Assembly (NCBI GenBank): GCA_003342815.1
Contig: PTEX01000060.1
Location: 1,562,244 to 1,626,243 of the forward strand
Source of the DNA: Eudromia elegans
Taxonomy: Eukaryota > Chordata > Aves > Tinamiformes > Tinamidae
Reading direction: 5' to 3'
Length of the DNA: 64,000 bases
A model generated the notes under the pieces. The model had not been told where the DNA came from. It worked only from the letters and a program-made list of their open reading frames with translations, and ran no database searches. Below, piece by piece: positions 37,890-51,392 of the stretch. Position 1 is the stretch's first letter. The number at the start of each line of letters is the position of its first letter. A program made the position numbers and the translations under genes.

Positions 37890-39814
37890 GTAAAAATACT
37901 TTTTTTTTTTCCTCTCTTTTTTTCCACACATCACATAACCAGACTTGCTGAATGTATCAGTTTAGGAAACTTAGTACTATTTTTAAGAAGGCTTAAAAAT
38001 AAGAGGCTTTAAGCGGCTTTGCAAAGAATCGAAACATACTTGGCAGTGCTGTCTCTATAGAGACAGTCTTTGGTAGACCAAAATCTGCTTGTACTTCTCT
38101 CATGTTCCATAATGAAATAGGAGTGAAATAAGAGTACAAATCTGTCCCACTGTGTGTTTTGGGGACACAAGGGCTTTTGTGCAAACATTCCCCCTCCCAA
38201 AGAGGGAGGGAAAAAAAAAAAGAAGAAAAGAAAGCAATGGCTAAAGAGAGAATTTAACATTATTATCTTTAAAACACAGGTTATGAGAAATAGCAAGGTG
38301 TGTAGAGGGATGTGTATTCTGAAGGGCCAGAGTCGCTGGAAGGTTCCCTGATGACGTGTGTAATAATTAATTGGCTTCCTTGTTTTTCTCACTGCTTAAT
38401 TAAACTAGAATCTCACTAAAGATAATATTGCATGGAGGGATGTTCAAACTTTATTCACCTATTTTAAAAAAAAATCCTTTCTGTGAAACATTTTTATTTC
38501 TCATAATAAAAAACAATGTTATCTAGCAGCTCTGAAAATATTATTTTATTATTTTCCACCTTCTGGCTTTTCAGTAGCATTTAATTTTTGGAGTTGCACT
38601 GTAAATGGTGGACTTAAATTAGTCTTTCAAATGACTAATCAAGGGGGAAGGAAATGGTGGTGGAAAAAAAGAGGGAAAAAAAAAAGGCAAATTAAGCTCC
38701 AAAGGGCTTAATGGAGGGAAAATCACAGAAGTTCAATTTGGTCCAACGGTCTGTCTTTTTGTATTAGCAAAATGCATATGTTCTAGCCAGATTCCAAGAT
38801 TTATGATGTAGATTTATAATGTAATCATTTTGAAACCTTTAGCTCATCAACATTACCTCATCATTATTTTGTTTCACCCCCTTTTAAACTAATGGAGGGT
38901 ATTTGCAACATGGACTTTCTTCAAGAGGAGAAGAATATTTTATACTTCCTGAACTCCAAAAACTTTAGCAATTAATAATCCACAGGTTGAAACAAAACAT
39001 CAAACATTTCCATTTTATGTCTTCTTTTTGTTCATGGTAGTTACATAGTCATTAATTGGCAGAATTGGCAAAGGAATTTTCCTAAATACATTTTTTTTAA
39101 TAGGCCGCTGAGGATATACTTATGGTAGTATTTCCAAATATACAGAGCTTGAAAACAAGGCAGATTAACAGGTCTCCATTTTAATTTAGATGGCAGTTTT
39201 AAGGAAGCAAACTTAAAAATATATAAATTACAGAGTCCTGAGGATCTATTCATAATATGTAAAGTGCCCCAGACTAGTCTTCATTTTGCATAAAAGTGGG
39301 CAGATGTTTTCACTTTGAAATGGTAGGGTTTGCAACTGCCAGTGTAGTGTGAAGGATGAAATTGAGATTTTGAGATTGAGATAGACAGGTGACTGTAGAA
39401 ACACGATTATAAAATATTCCAAGGCTTGAGGATTTCACTGTGGAGAGACCTTTGGCAGACAACGAACTTCTGGACCGCTTTCTCCTGTATGGACCACTAT
39501 GATAACCCATGGGACTGTTTTGTTCTCCCATTCCCTGGTTGTTTTCTAGTCTTGAACACCTTTCTGTTCATTCTTGCCAACCGTGATTTAAAAAATAATG
39601 CATACAGTTGATATAAAAAATCCTTAGGCCATACAGTCCATTTTAAAGCCCTCTTTATTGGGTTCACCGCATGCACTTCAGTGTGTTTTAATTAGAGAGA
39701 ATTTCAGGATGATCTGAAGCTGCTGGGTAAAAGTTGTTGGGGTAAACAGCACAGCAACATCTCAGGCTTCAGTTGTATGCCCTGATGAGTATAGACCTAT
39801 CAGACTATTGAAGA

Positions 39815-39847
39815 TTCTAGAATCTGTTCATTGAAGGTTCTTGGAAC
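39815..39847. promoter_or_regulatory. Heat-shock-element-like cluster (tentative)
   Basis: Two canonical inverted pentamer pairs lie 10 bp apart: TTCTAGAA (39815-39822, within the 14-bp palindrome 39812-39825) and GAAGGTTC (39833-39840). Extra TTC and GGAAC units sit between and after them. This is the pattern bound by heat-shock factors. The site is deep in an intron with no visible promoter, so function is unproven. Confidence 0.3.
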
Positions 39848-42800
39848 TCAACAGTTGCTGTTATTTCCCGTAAAGTCTTGTATAATGAGAAAGTGCAAAG
39901 AAACAAGGACCATGAGACCTGGCTTTTAAAGACAACTGTGACACAATTGCAGTGCATGACATTTGGCAACTCATTTTGGCATCGTCTTGGAAGTGTTAAA
40001 TCAGTAAGAGCTTTTGGAGCATGACACCTTCAAAAAACAAAGCAACCATTCCCTGTTCTATAGTATTCCTATCTACAGAATGTGAATAATAATGTGATTT
40101 AACTCCCAGGGACAATCTTTACAAATTACTTTGCTTTGAGGGTTTGTTTTAGCTATTAAAATATTATAGCATTTCCCTTCATCCCTCTTTCCACCTCTCT
40201 AATAGCCTATTCTGGCAAAAAATAAACCTGACTTGGTAAGCAGTTTGAATGAGATTCAGACTGAGGTGGTTATTACTCACATTACTCTGGCATTTCTTTC
40301 CATATTGAGCATATCATCTGTTCTTATTTTAGAATAGCATTAACATGAATCTAAATGTTCCAGAGGGAAATTTACACTTGAAATTTATCCTTCTGTCCTT
40401 GCACATTGACAGCTGATATGTCAGAACATGTATTATGAAGATGTTTGTTAGTAGGTGTTTGTGCTGAGATTCCAATAGCTGATGTGAATTCTTTGAGCTG
40501 GGAAGGGAGAGAATGGAAGGTGAAAAAAGAGGGGAGAAGAATTGTGTGTGTGTGAGAAAGAAGAGATATTTATGTGCAAGGAGAGAATTAATCTCCAATG
40601 CTTTCTGTGACAAACTTTCTCCTTACTGTTATAGTCCACAGCCTATATGATTTAGGAAGACAGGGCATAGGACTGTGTTATTAAATCCAGCCACTAGAAA
40701 TCAGAGGTAATGATTCCACATGTTTGGCTACATACATATATATGACCCCAGTGAGATTGTGTAAGAATTTAGAAGGAACTGGTGACTCAGGATGAAAGCC
40801 AGGAGGGAGTGCAGACTCTCAGCCGGTTGGAAAGATGAGTGTAATACTTGAGTGCTCAACCGTTCTTAATGTTGGTCACAACTTCATCTTGGGAGACTAA
40901 GTGAAACTGTTTCTACAGTTTCACACTCAGAGTGCCAACACAGCATTTGTGTAACTGATTTCAAAATAACTTAAAAAATCATTCTGAGACTAGCACAGGC
41001 TTGTACTTAGACTATTGCAAGCTGTTTTCATGGAATGACAGTTGGAGAAGAGGGTTCCAGGCTTTCAGAAGCAGTGCTTGTAAAACTAGGGTAAGGAAAT
41101 GTTTATGTTTTGTGAGCACACCAAACCAGAAAGCATTACATTTCAGTTTTTAAACTGTAGGAAATGATGAAAAATTATTCAATTTTGGGTGTTCCAACAT
41201 CCCAAATTGTGGTAAGGATAAATAAGAACAGGAAATATCTTTTAAAATGAATGGAGTGATGATAAGATTGCTTGTAACTTGGTTTAGTTCTACTATTCAA
41301 TTTCTGTCATCACAAGAATCAGAAAGGATCAAACAAAAGAATCTAAAAATGCTCTTTTTATTTTCATTAGAGGCTCAGATTTTTTTTTCCATTGTAGTAG
41401 GGATTAGAAGAAAAAAAATCACCTTCAATTTTCTGAAAAATCTTTTCCACTTGGAAGGTGTCATTTTCATTCTTCTTGCAAATTCAGATTGAATCCATAG
41501 GCAGTTGTGTAGAAGCACCAGAAGTATCTATGTTTTGTCAGTAACTGCCAAAGCTGTTATCACTTCTATTGCCACCTCCCACAACACCTTTTCATATAGT
41601 CCTTAAAGGTGATAGGGTCATTTGCACCAGTTTGACTTTCCCCCTGTGTACAGATATGTGTAATATGAGAGTATCCTGGACCTAAAAGCTGGAGTGCACA
41701 CGTAATGGTCCTGGAGGAGAAGTCAACCGTAGAGTCTTCTGCTCAATGTGGCATTTCTCTGAAGAGGCTTTATAGGAGACTACATGTGCTTGAGGAAGTT
41801 GTAGGATGTATGTGAGATGAGGTGGAACGCTACCATTAGCATAAGTGTTGCTATGGAAAAATGAGTAAAGTCATATGGTGAAAGGAAAATACAAAGAAAA
41901 TACATCTGCCTGGGAAATCTGCCATAGTATGAGGGAAAAAAGAAAAAAAGAAAAAGTAGACTTACATTAAAACAAGATCCAGTAGGGAAGCTGTTTAGGC
42001 CAGTTTTAGATGCCATAACTTGGCTGCTTTCACTCTAGTACTAGCCAGTTCTGTCATAATACAATTCAAAATATTTTTAAAATCACAGCTTGTTGAGTTG
42101 AGCCCTGGAATGCATCCAGGAGGTCTGGGGTGCTGAGAAAAGAGTCAGGGAATAGAGGTTGGAGATGCAATATGGCTCCCTCCCTGGGTGTGGAGCAACG
42201 GAGTGGGACAATGCGTTCACATCTTCTTGTCTGCCCCAGAGAGCTGCAGGCCCTTTGCAAGGTCTGACACACCAATTTCACTCAAAGGTGTCATGATGTT
42301 GTGTTTTCCCCGTGCTTTCCACTGCTGTTATAAATAGGTCAGACAATTCAGAAGACACAGAACAAATCCTTGCTTAGGATTTGGATCCTACTTACTGGAG
42401 GTCAACAATCCAAAGCATGGAGGGGAGTAACGTTGTTCAGAGGTTGCCATGGAGAACTTCCTCTTCCTCCTCCACCAGGCTCTCACAAAGACTGTTGTCA
42501 TTCATAAGAAGCCTATTTTTAAAGAGTTCTTTGAATGGGATTAGTAACTCGAGTTGCACTGGGAAACATGAACAATCCATTAAGATTCCAGAGGCAGGGG
42601 TGGAAGTTAATGTGCTTGCTCTGACACATATATATACAGTGAGATATTTTGCATTAGCTAAATCTTCCTGAAGTCTTTCACTTCTCATCCTGCTGCTTGT
42701 AAAGGTCGTAGTGTATCATCTTGAAGGGTGGCAGGACATGTCTTATTGCCAAGAACTGGACGACTGGGGAAAATCAAATCTCTGTGCTCCTAAAACTTTG

Positions 42801-42964
42801 AGAAGGGGTCAAAAAGTATCTATAATAGCAAGCTTTTTGTCAAGACAGTACACAGGCCCTTTTGTGCAAGATGCTGACCTCCTGCTCCATGAGTTTCATC
42901 TTCATCTTAATAGGATTACGTTTATTCTTGTTACCCACATCCAGACCCCTTTCCAATTTAGGAG

Positions 42965-43025
42965 AGGACTCTAAACTCCTCAAGGCAGGGACTATTTCAA
43001 GTCAGGGTTAGTTGATGATACCCAG
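42965..43025 (+). repeat. Ancient SINE/L2-like tail fragment (tentative)
   Basis: CTCTAAACTCCTCAAGGCAG and GGACTATTTC resemble the widespread amniote repeat segment of the form TGTAAACTCCTTGGGGCAGGGACTGT. Only a short part is recognisable. Confidence 0.35.
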
Positions 43026-43429
43026 AACACTTGGATGCAGACATCATAAATTTATAAGCATGTCTAGAATTTAATATTAGGTGAGAAATGACATTTTAAG
43101 AGTTATTAAAAGAGTTTACTGGATAGAGTAATTTCCAATATTAACTTGGAAATATTAACCATATTTCTATGTATCAATGTATGGGTATGCCTCCTTATAA
43201 ACTTCTCGTTGTGCTTTGGTAAACAGTCCTCAAGAAGAGAATTCACTGACATTACTGCTTGTTTACTTACTTGTAGCCTGAACTTCTTATAATGCAGAGT
43301 CACAATTTGGCCTTGTTTTTCTTTTGATCTCGATGCGCTGCCTATGGTTCTGTTTTTGTGGAATGTGTTTCCTTCCTTTTATTGTGCTTTTTTTTTGGCA
43401 GATTTTTTTTTTTTTTTGTCCCTTGACAG

Positions 43430-43511
43430 AAAGATTTCGGGATTTGCTGCTTCTACATTCAAGTCAAGGTAGAGAGATTCTGCCCATCTTTCAGCAGAGG
43501 CGCTATCCCAA
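43430..43511 (+). CDS. NOX4: NOX4 exon (window exon 8), end of FAD domain
   Basis: This 82-bp exon starts with the last two bases of a glutamate codon and encodes RFRDLLLLHSSQGREILPI then FQQRRYP, with the final lysine codon split after two bases (AA|GTAAGT). Human has RFRDLLLPPSSQDSEILPF then IQSRNYPK. This is the variable link between the FAD barrel and the NADPH-binding lobe. The acceptor TTGACAG follows a T17 run. The next NOX4 exon should begin with a base completing lysine and then encode a peptide like LYIDGPFG. I do not find it in the remaining 20 kb, so it must lie beyond the window. Confidence 0.95.
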
Positions 43512-45102
43512 GTAAGTAGAATTGTCTTCTTGGGGAAAAAAAGTCTTTACCTATTTCTGGTGAGGGAGTGTGGAGCACTTACAGCCCTGTAAATGCTTCT
43601 AGTGTGAAGTCTTCGGGTAGAGCTGTCAAGGAACTACCCTTAGGCTGAGCGTTGCCCTCTTTCAGTGGTGTCAGGGAGAAGCAGACATGCTCTGCCAGTG
43701 CTTGCCACTGTCACGGGGAATGTTGGTAGAGCAGTGCAGACATTAAACTGCCTGGATCAGGGTCTCATGGAGCTTTGTTTTGCTCTATTCAGTGTTTTGA
43801 AATAGGTGGATTTTTGCCAGGCTAATTTTATTTTATTATTTTTCTCTTTTATTGTGGGATTCCATCATCTTTGGTGACAGATTCCCTTGGGTTTTAACAG
43901 GTTCTCCCTTGGAAGCTTGCAAGCATTAAAAAACATGGGTTTTGATCTTTCAGGGTTATATGTGCAGGCAAACCAAAAGAACAGTGTTGTGTGTTTAGGA
44001 ATAAGCTATACAGCACGGTTTATGTTAAAACTGTAGTATCATTAGGTGCTGAGGGTTCCAGAGATCATTTCCTCCTGGTATTCAAAAGTTTTATTGAATT
44101 GCCTCTCCTCCTCAGAGATCTTTCATGGTCTAAGTTGGAGTATCCTGGACAAAACCACTACTTTTTCTAAAGTTACATGCCTGAATGAAACAATAAATAC
44201 TATTTGTTGCTGTATGTTGATTAACACATTAACACAGTCACTTTCAACAAAGTATTTAAGGGTCTTTCCTCCTTATACTGGGGAAGGAGGAAGAGAAGAC
44301 AGTTTTATCATCAACTGTGGGCAGACTGAGCAACATAAAGGAGGCTAGTGCAGGATGAGCAGAGGGGAGAGTATATGAAGGAGAAGGAAGGATGCCTGGA
44401 GTCAAAACACTAAGGCTTGAAATCCACATTCTAGGGAAAATGATGAAATTTTTGCTTTGACTTCAAAGGCGATAGGATTTTATCCCCCTGAATTTATTGT
44501 CTGTGTTTTCGATTGTTACTGTGTTATCATAGGTCCAGTGTATGTGAGGGCAGGAGTTGGTGGGCTGCCACCAATTCACAGGACTTCTGTGAATTGTTCC
44601 CATAGTCTTTGTCCTTTAGGCAGCACCGGGACAGTCCTGATTCCACAGTAGTAGGATACTTGGCTTGGCTTAAAGGATTTCACTTCTAGACACTGTCTAT
44701 GTGTATAGACTGATCTGAGAAACTAGTTTATCCTTCCTAGTTTGTTCCTAGTTCCTATCCTAAACTAGTTTCTGAGTTTATCCTCAACAAACAGACTTAA
44801 CTCTCTATATATTATTCTGAAATAAGATGACTGATTTTTCCTTTTTTATACATAGTTTATTGGTAGAACCATGGACAAGCACAATACACCAGCACTGTTG
44901 CACATAGTCAGATTCATGGATCCATGAATATTTACTTTCCTCTATTTAATGGATGCTCTAACTTTCTGATGATCGAATATTGCTATTTGAAATTATAGCA
45001 GCCTTATATCCCAGGAAGACATATATTTTCTGCCACATTACTTGGCAAGATTGAGTCTCTTGCCTCTACAATAAAAAATCAGCCAAATCTTGGCATCTAA
45101 TT

Positions 45103-45125
45103 AATATATATATGTATATATATAT
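45103..45125. repeat. TA microsatellite
   Basis: TATATATATATG is followed by TATATATATATG, an imperfect TA/TG run in the last intron. Confidence 0.85.
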
Positions 45126-45728
45126 GAGGCTGTTAACAATTGATTCCTGTTTATAAAATTATTAACTGATGCAAAGTTGCTTGCTTGTTACAGAAATTTA
45201 TCATCTATTATAATTCATCTATAAATTGATTGGAGGCTACTAAGATGTCCTAACTTCTCTTGGGGTCCTCATTCAAGAGGAGTCCTTCTGTTCAGCAAGG
45301 CAGAATAATTCTTCATCCTCATAATTTATTTCATCTTTTCTTTTTATTCCTACTTTTTTTCCCCCCTCTCTCTGTGCTGATTTTCACTTAAAGGTCAGTT
45401 AACAGGAATCAGGATAATGAGCAGACAGATCTCATAAATCATTGTCCCTTCACTGACTTCAGCTGAGCAATAATTGTTTGCACTACATATGCATCTGAGC
45501 AGTCAGGTCTTTTTAATAAGGGGATGTCATGGGGCACAAGCTGAAGCTTGTAATGCTTAGAGAAAACTGAAGAATATGGAAAGTTAAAATTAGAAAAAGA
45601 ACTGCAGAAATGACTTATCTGAAAAGTTTGGCTAAGCAGGTAGGGAGACTGAAAATTAACATATTCAGCATCCCTCAAGATATTCAGAGTTTATAGTAAT
45701 ATGTATCATAGGTAAAATGGGAAAACCA

Positions 45729-45731
<3 letters not shown>

Positions 45732-45767
<36 letters not shown>
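45732..45767. repeat. Poly(T) tract, T36
   Basis: An uninterrupted run of 36 T, the longest homopolymer in the window. Read on the minus strand it is A36, but the sequence before it there lacks a polyadenylation signal and any recognisable retro-copy. Confidence 0.95.
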
Positions 45768-45771
<4 letters not shown>

Positions 45772-48638
45772 AAAACCTTGATGTTCTAGCCTGGATTATT
45801 TGCTTGTGCATTTGTTCTATTAAGATCAAAATTTCTTCCCGTGGAGTAGCATGCTAATCTTGAGTACAGGTTGGTTCTCAGAGACAGCTGTACTGGAATG
45901 GCTTCAGGTAGTTTTGTAGACCATACATCATGTGTTCATGCTGTTCTGTGTTTTCTAGGGGTAACCGTGTCAAAGAAATATGGAGAATTTATATTATGCT
46001 TCATTCATATCCCAGTGTAATGTAACTGTGTCTTGGGAAAAATCGTAACTATTGAGAAAGAAATATAGAAGTATGCTATGTCCCATAAACACCTCTAGTA
46101 GAATGTCATAATGAAGCATCTTGTATGGCACATATTCACAGATTATAGAACGAGCAGGACCAATCTAACTCAGGGCTAATCTAACTTTCATACCTGAAGT
46201 AACTTTTGAAGGATGAAACTCATGGTACTGTTCACTGGAACCCTCATCTGCCCCGGCAGGAAACCTACCCATCCACAGAGTGAAATGTATTGAAGAGAAA
46301 GCTTGTCTTCTAGCGGACAGGAAACTATCACCATGCCCATGGGAATTCTTGTTCCTGAGACTAAGAATAAACCTGCAGCTGCTGAACAGGCTGGGGCTTA
46401 TAGCAAACCTAGAATAGTACCAGCCTGGCAAGAGCCTGTGCCCTGGAACCAAATTACAGGCATGTTTGCACCGTGTTCCTTCACTCACTCGCCTCTGAGT
46501 CTGCTCAGGTCCCTTAGGGGAGGTACACCGATATAATTACACATGTCAACAGATTAAATTTGTAGCGTTATATTTGTAGTGATCCTGATAGTGCCTAGAC
46601 ACTTTGACAATGATCTTCAGGATTCCTAAGGCGTTTAGAAACTGTTTGGAAATTCCATTCTTAGCATATTTCTGCGGGATTTTTTCTCAAGTTGAATCAA
46701 GTGGGATCCAAATCTAATGCTTTCCCTGGTTGATTGCCTAGCCTACGAGGGGCCTACTTTTCCTCCCATGAATTTAATCATAAAATAAGACAGCAGTTGA
46801 AGTAGTGGCCAAGGTAACAGATTGGTCCTGCTGAAAGCCCCGTTGTGTTCACCAATCTAATTGTAGAGTCTAGCAAGTGACAGTCAGTTTGGTGCTCGCA
46901 GCATGGGCCCAAGTTGCTCACTTGCACCACTGTGATTTCCCACTGCCTTCACTCCACACCTGATCCTCTTGATGTGAACAAGAGGGGGAGATTATGTAAT
47001 TGCCTTGCAGTGCTACAGAAAAACTCTTTCTTGAAGCTAAACTTGGTAATGTCAAAAGGAAAAAAAAAAAAGTAAGAGTAATGATAAAAGAAATACGAGG
47101 ATGGGGAGATAGGTTGGTAGGTAGGAAAGGGGCTGGCACTACACAAAATTGTACTTATTAAGGATGATCTGGAAATACTACTGGCAGTATAACCTCTTAG
47201 CAAAATATCTTGTAGATGAGGGACTTCATAGTACAGTTGTACTTTCTATTTTCAGGATAATCCTGAAATTCTGAAATGTGTATGTGTGTTTTTAGAGCAA
47301 TTATTTGCCTATTTTTTCCTTTCAGAAATATACAGTCTTCATTCTTAGGATTTGATGGAGAAATTCTTGGATGACTCAGAACTGTTATGTCTTCTCAACA
47401 TAAGACACAGAGCATTATCTGATAATTCCTGCATCAGGCTTCTGGTTCAACTAGAGCAGGAATTTAGAAAGTCATCATTCTTTAAATTAAGACATCAAAA
47501 ACTGGGAAATTCACAAACTTTTTAGGTCAGCTTGTTTCAGTTTTTAAATACTTAACATATTAATCTTCATATAATATTAATTAATTTTGTCAGCTTCAGT
47601 TTCCAATCTCTGAATCTCACTATACCATTTTCTGTTAAACAAGAAAGCCCTGTGCCTTCTGAAATGTCTAGTCTGTGAAAATGATTTTTAAAATCCTTCT
47701 CCCTTTTTGTTTTGTGTGGGGAGGAATATGAATGGGAAATTAATGAAGTATTCTGGTAATTGTCTCTGTAATATTCATACACAGAAATGGCAGCACTTCT
47801 GCATGCTAAAGTTGGAAAGAAATGCAAATTGAGTATTGTCACTGAAAGGGAATGGCAGAGTGTTGAACTCTGAAGAAAAAGAAAAGAAGAACGTAGAACC
47901 TAGTAGGTATATTAAAATAATACAATATTCCAAATACAGTTATTTTTCAGCTGTCATAAACTTTCTTTGATATATGTTCTAAGTAAAGTAAGGTAAACTT
48001 TTTAGGAATACAGAAATTCTGGTAATTTTCGTGTCACAAAGAAGCAGAAGATACAATATCCTTATTTTGAGTAATATGAATGTTCAAGTATGTATTTTTG
48101 AAGGTCATCTTAAAAAGTTGTTGAAAGTTTTAGTGCAAACAAAGCCAAGTGATGTTATTTCATTCTCATCATGGAGCAGTCTAGACAAATAGGCGGCAGA
48201 AAGTTAGTGCCCTAAACTACTGTGCCATCTGTTCTCAATTGCTATTTATTTTAATGATAATGGATCTGTGATGGATCCATGCCAATTTACTGTAGTAAAT
48301 CTGAGCCAAGAAATTTAAAATATTTCATAAGTGATAGCTCAGGAATAAAAGTTCTGTCTTACTTGTGACTATCTGGAAAACATTTTTATTTTTTAAAAAT
48401 AATTTATGTCTATCTAGAAAAAGGCAGTGAATTCTGAAATACAGAAGCAAAGCACATGCAGCGTCTGCTGAGATTCCCAGTGAATCCTGGTTTTAAGTAT
48501 GCACAGAAGTAGCTACAAGAATTATGACCTAGAAACCTAGTTCAGTTACCATTAGAACCAATGGCAAACATCTTATCTTCTTCATCATTCAGTGAGGGAA
48601 AAACTCATGACCTCATTTGTCACTCAGTCTTCATAATA

Positions 48639-48667
48639 ACAACAAAATTTTTGTTGTTGTTGTTGTT
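48639..48667. repeat. GTT microsatellite with complementary AAC arm
   Basis: ACAACAAAA is followed at once by TTTTTGTTGTTGTTGTTGTT. The two arms are complementary and could fold as a hairpin with almost no loop. Confidence 0.8.
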
Positions 48668-49114
48668 TAATTTAATTTCAGAAGTCTCCACGTGTGTTTC
48701 AGTGTTTTGTGTAGCATTGTGCAGGAAGCATGACAATTACTTTTTTTTGTGTTCCAAGATATGTTTCAAAGTGCAGACTAGAAGTTTTTTCTCCAGCAGC
48801 ACTGAGAGATCAGAAAAGCTGAGTTTCAGGGACTTTAGAGCATAATGAATACTTACTGAAAGAAGAAAGATAATGTTAAACTCAAGCTGTTCATTGAGAA
48901 ATTTCTCTCTCACATTTTTTTCCATCCATTTTTTTATATCTGACTTGCTGTATTATCCAGTTAGCTTATAAAATTGGCAGTCCAGTGCAGGGTTGAGTTA
49001 CATACTGTTGGAGCCTCCACTAAAAGAAAATGGCATTTTCCTATCAGTTGAGTTTTTATCAAATGGCATGTGCAACAATGGCAATAGGGTGAAGACTGGT
49101 AGTGATTTATAAAA

Positions 49115-49153
49115 TACACACATATATATATATATATATGTATGTATGTATAT
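49115..49153. repeat. CA/TA/TATG compound microsatellite
   Basis: ACACACA is followed by nine or so TA units, then TATG repeats. It is a simple repeat in the last intron. Confidence 0.9.
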
Positions 49154-49354
49154 AAAATGAGAGTAATCATGTCCATATAAATGCCAGTATTTTATCTGGC
49201 TTTTGTTGAAGACGTAAAAATGATGGAAAGAAAGAGGACTAATTCATACAGCCTCTGATGCTGCAGGGACTCATGTGGATACATCCACATGTCAAAAAAG
49301 GCTAAGGCAGTGTATTGAAATCTTTAGGACTGTACATTAAACTCAAATATTGGT

Positions 49355-49412
49355 CATAAATTCCTTGAGACAGAGACTGTATTTGTTTGTAGTATCAGTT
49401 CAGTGTCTCACC
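49355..49412 (+). repeat. Ancient SINE/L2-like tail fragment (tentative)
   Basis: AAATTCCTTGAGACAGAGAC followed by TGTATTTGTTTGTAG resembles the amniote repeat motif AAACTCCTTGGGGCAGGGACTGT. It is the same family signature as at 42965. Confidence 0.35.
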
Positions 49413-51331
49413 AACTTCTACTGCAAATAAGGACTCTCTTGTTCTGTTTCCTAGGACCTTGAGTCCAAGCACTGACATTATAGTGAATTAGTCCCCCTAA
49501 CGTCAAGCAGAGTTTTGCTGGTAAGTTCAGCAGAACACAGGCTTTACCTAAAATCTAAGAAACTTTGAAGAAGCAAGCACAAATCCTTCATATGTAGAGA
49601 TAGAGAGGGAAAACCTGTATCCGTTGGGAGTTTTTGCAGTAATGTACGTGCAGAATTGAAGCTGTATGTGCATATATGTTCTTTTTTAAGCACCAAACAA
49701 CCTATAATCCAAATTTGACTTAGCTCTCTGTTTATCGTAGCATGGTTGTGGCTCGTTAGAAGTCATGAACTGTTTTATGCAAAGCACCACAGTGCTCCCA
49801 GTTGAGAAGGGGAAAGGGCTGACTGAGAATAAAAGATTTTTAAACCTTTCAAAATATTTGAGAGATGAAATCATTGCTTTGTTCAAAATGAATGGTATAA
49901 GACAGAACATGACAGCTGGTTTTCATTCTGCTATTTCGAAGTATGAGGAGAATTCTTGATAAAGCTTGTTGTTTTAATTAATATATGCTTGCCTACTACT
50001 GAGCTGCAGTGTAAGGCTATGGGGAAATATCTGCAGCAAGATGTCTGTAAGGATATTTTTTAAACATCTCAAACAAAAATTGCAGTAATTTAATGCAAAA
50101 ATTATCAGTGATGTTCTTTCATTTATTATGCAAAAGACACTTATATAATGATCCCTTCTGGTCTTACAACCAGTTTTACCACAGTTTAAAAAATAACAGC
50201 TTATTATTATTTAAAAAATAATAATTTAATGATTGCCACCGTTACAGAAATCCAATCACTAGACTCCACAGGGAAACGAAAAAGTGCTTACATGCTTAAG
50301 AAGTGCATGGTGGCTGAAAGCAATGGCTTCCTCCTTGACTCTGTTCAGAAGGGAACAGCTCTGTTCATTCAGTCCTATACACTGTATATGGCACATTAGT
50401 AATTTAGTGTTTGGCCCGATGGTTTTACCATTAGACCCCTGAAGTAGGTTTTTTATTTTTCAGATAACCTGTAAAGGGAATCAGCATCTTTTACTGATCT
50501 TATGTTAGAAGGTCTTGGTGAGAAAAAAAAAAAAAAAGGAATGATGGGAAATCCAGTTATAATAAAAGGGAAAAATCACAATATTGTGTCCTTAAATACA
50601 TGAAAGAAGCTAGAAGGAGCAAGGAGATACCTATCAAATCTACTTTATACTTTGTATAAAGTGTAAGCAAAAACTCTATTTCCTGATCTCTGAGGAAAGC
50701 AAAAATCTAGCAACATTCTTTGGTGTTCTAGCCCTTCCAAAATAGGATTTGAAGAAGTAGGAAAACTGTTTAGATCAGGATTTTAGCTGTACCATGCCAC
50801 ATAATGCCTTATAAACCAGCATACCCTGCTACTGCTCCTGAGATAGTATCAACTCTCTGTGTAGGTGCAGGAGAAAGAGAATCATGAACCTTCAAGGCAA
50901 AGGAGACAGCTGTGATGTTGTAGTTTTGTATAACATGGGCAAAGAACATCTGTTCTCATCAAGACATGAACCTAGGTCCAGTTTTAACATCCTCTTGACA
51001 GGGTGCTCTGCCCGAGTTGGCTCAGTTTTGTGTTAGAGGAGACAGATTTGTAGTAGCGCTCTTCTCCCCTCTAAATTTTGCCTTTCTTTTTACCCACAAC
51101 CATTTGGGATTTGAGTGCTTGGTCATAACCAGGATGAGGGGAGGCCTATGATGTTCCCTGTCTTCTCTGAGAAACATGGAAAATGGTCTAGGCTGTGGGG
51201 TACCAATGGGACTACACCAAAATTGAGCATCCCCAAATAAGGTCAGATATTTAGCACATTTTTTGAAGGAAGATGGATCAGCCTTTAAGTTAAGGGTTAA
51301 CTCAGCAGTAGTTATCACATCCTCAAAACTG

Positions 51332-51392
51332 GGGGCGATAGAGAATCCATCTCAACCCATAGTAAGTTATTCCAGTGGTTAATCATCCTCAG
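51332..51392 (-). mobile_element. Old CR1-like LINE fragment (antisense)
   Basis: The reverse complement reads GAGGATGATTAACCACTGG, AATAACTTAC, then GATGGATTCTCTATC. It matches the CR1 ORF2 end/3' region of the form GATTAACCACTGGAACAATTTACC...GTGGTGGATTCTCCATCAC (recalled). Neighbouring sequence on both sides no longer aligns. Confidence 0.6.

Larger units (their letters stand above)
28363..43429 (+). other. NOX4: NOX4 intron (15.1 kb) with LINE remnant, minisatellite and a candidate cassette exon
   Basis: Contents I can support are an old CR1-like 3' region (29018-29330), a GGTT repeat (33342-33360), a 33-bp two-copy tandem repeat (37448-37511), a phase-compatible candidate exon (37848-37889), a heat-shock-element-like cluster (39815-39847), and an ancient SINE/L2-like scrap (42965-43025). 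A 148-codon open frame on the minus strand (29979-30425) has no domain I recognise. The acceptor region has a T17 run just upstream of TTGACAG. Confidence 0.7.

Noticed and set aside
45700-45790. T36 as the poly(A) tail of a minus-strand processed pseudogene
   Set aside because: There is no AATAAA at the expected place on that strand, no recognisable coding copy beside it and no target-site duplication seen.
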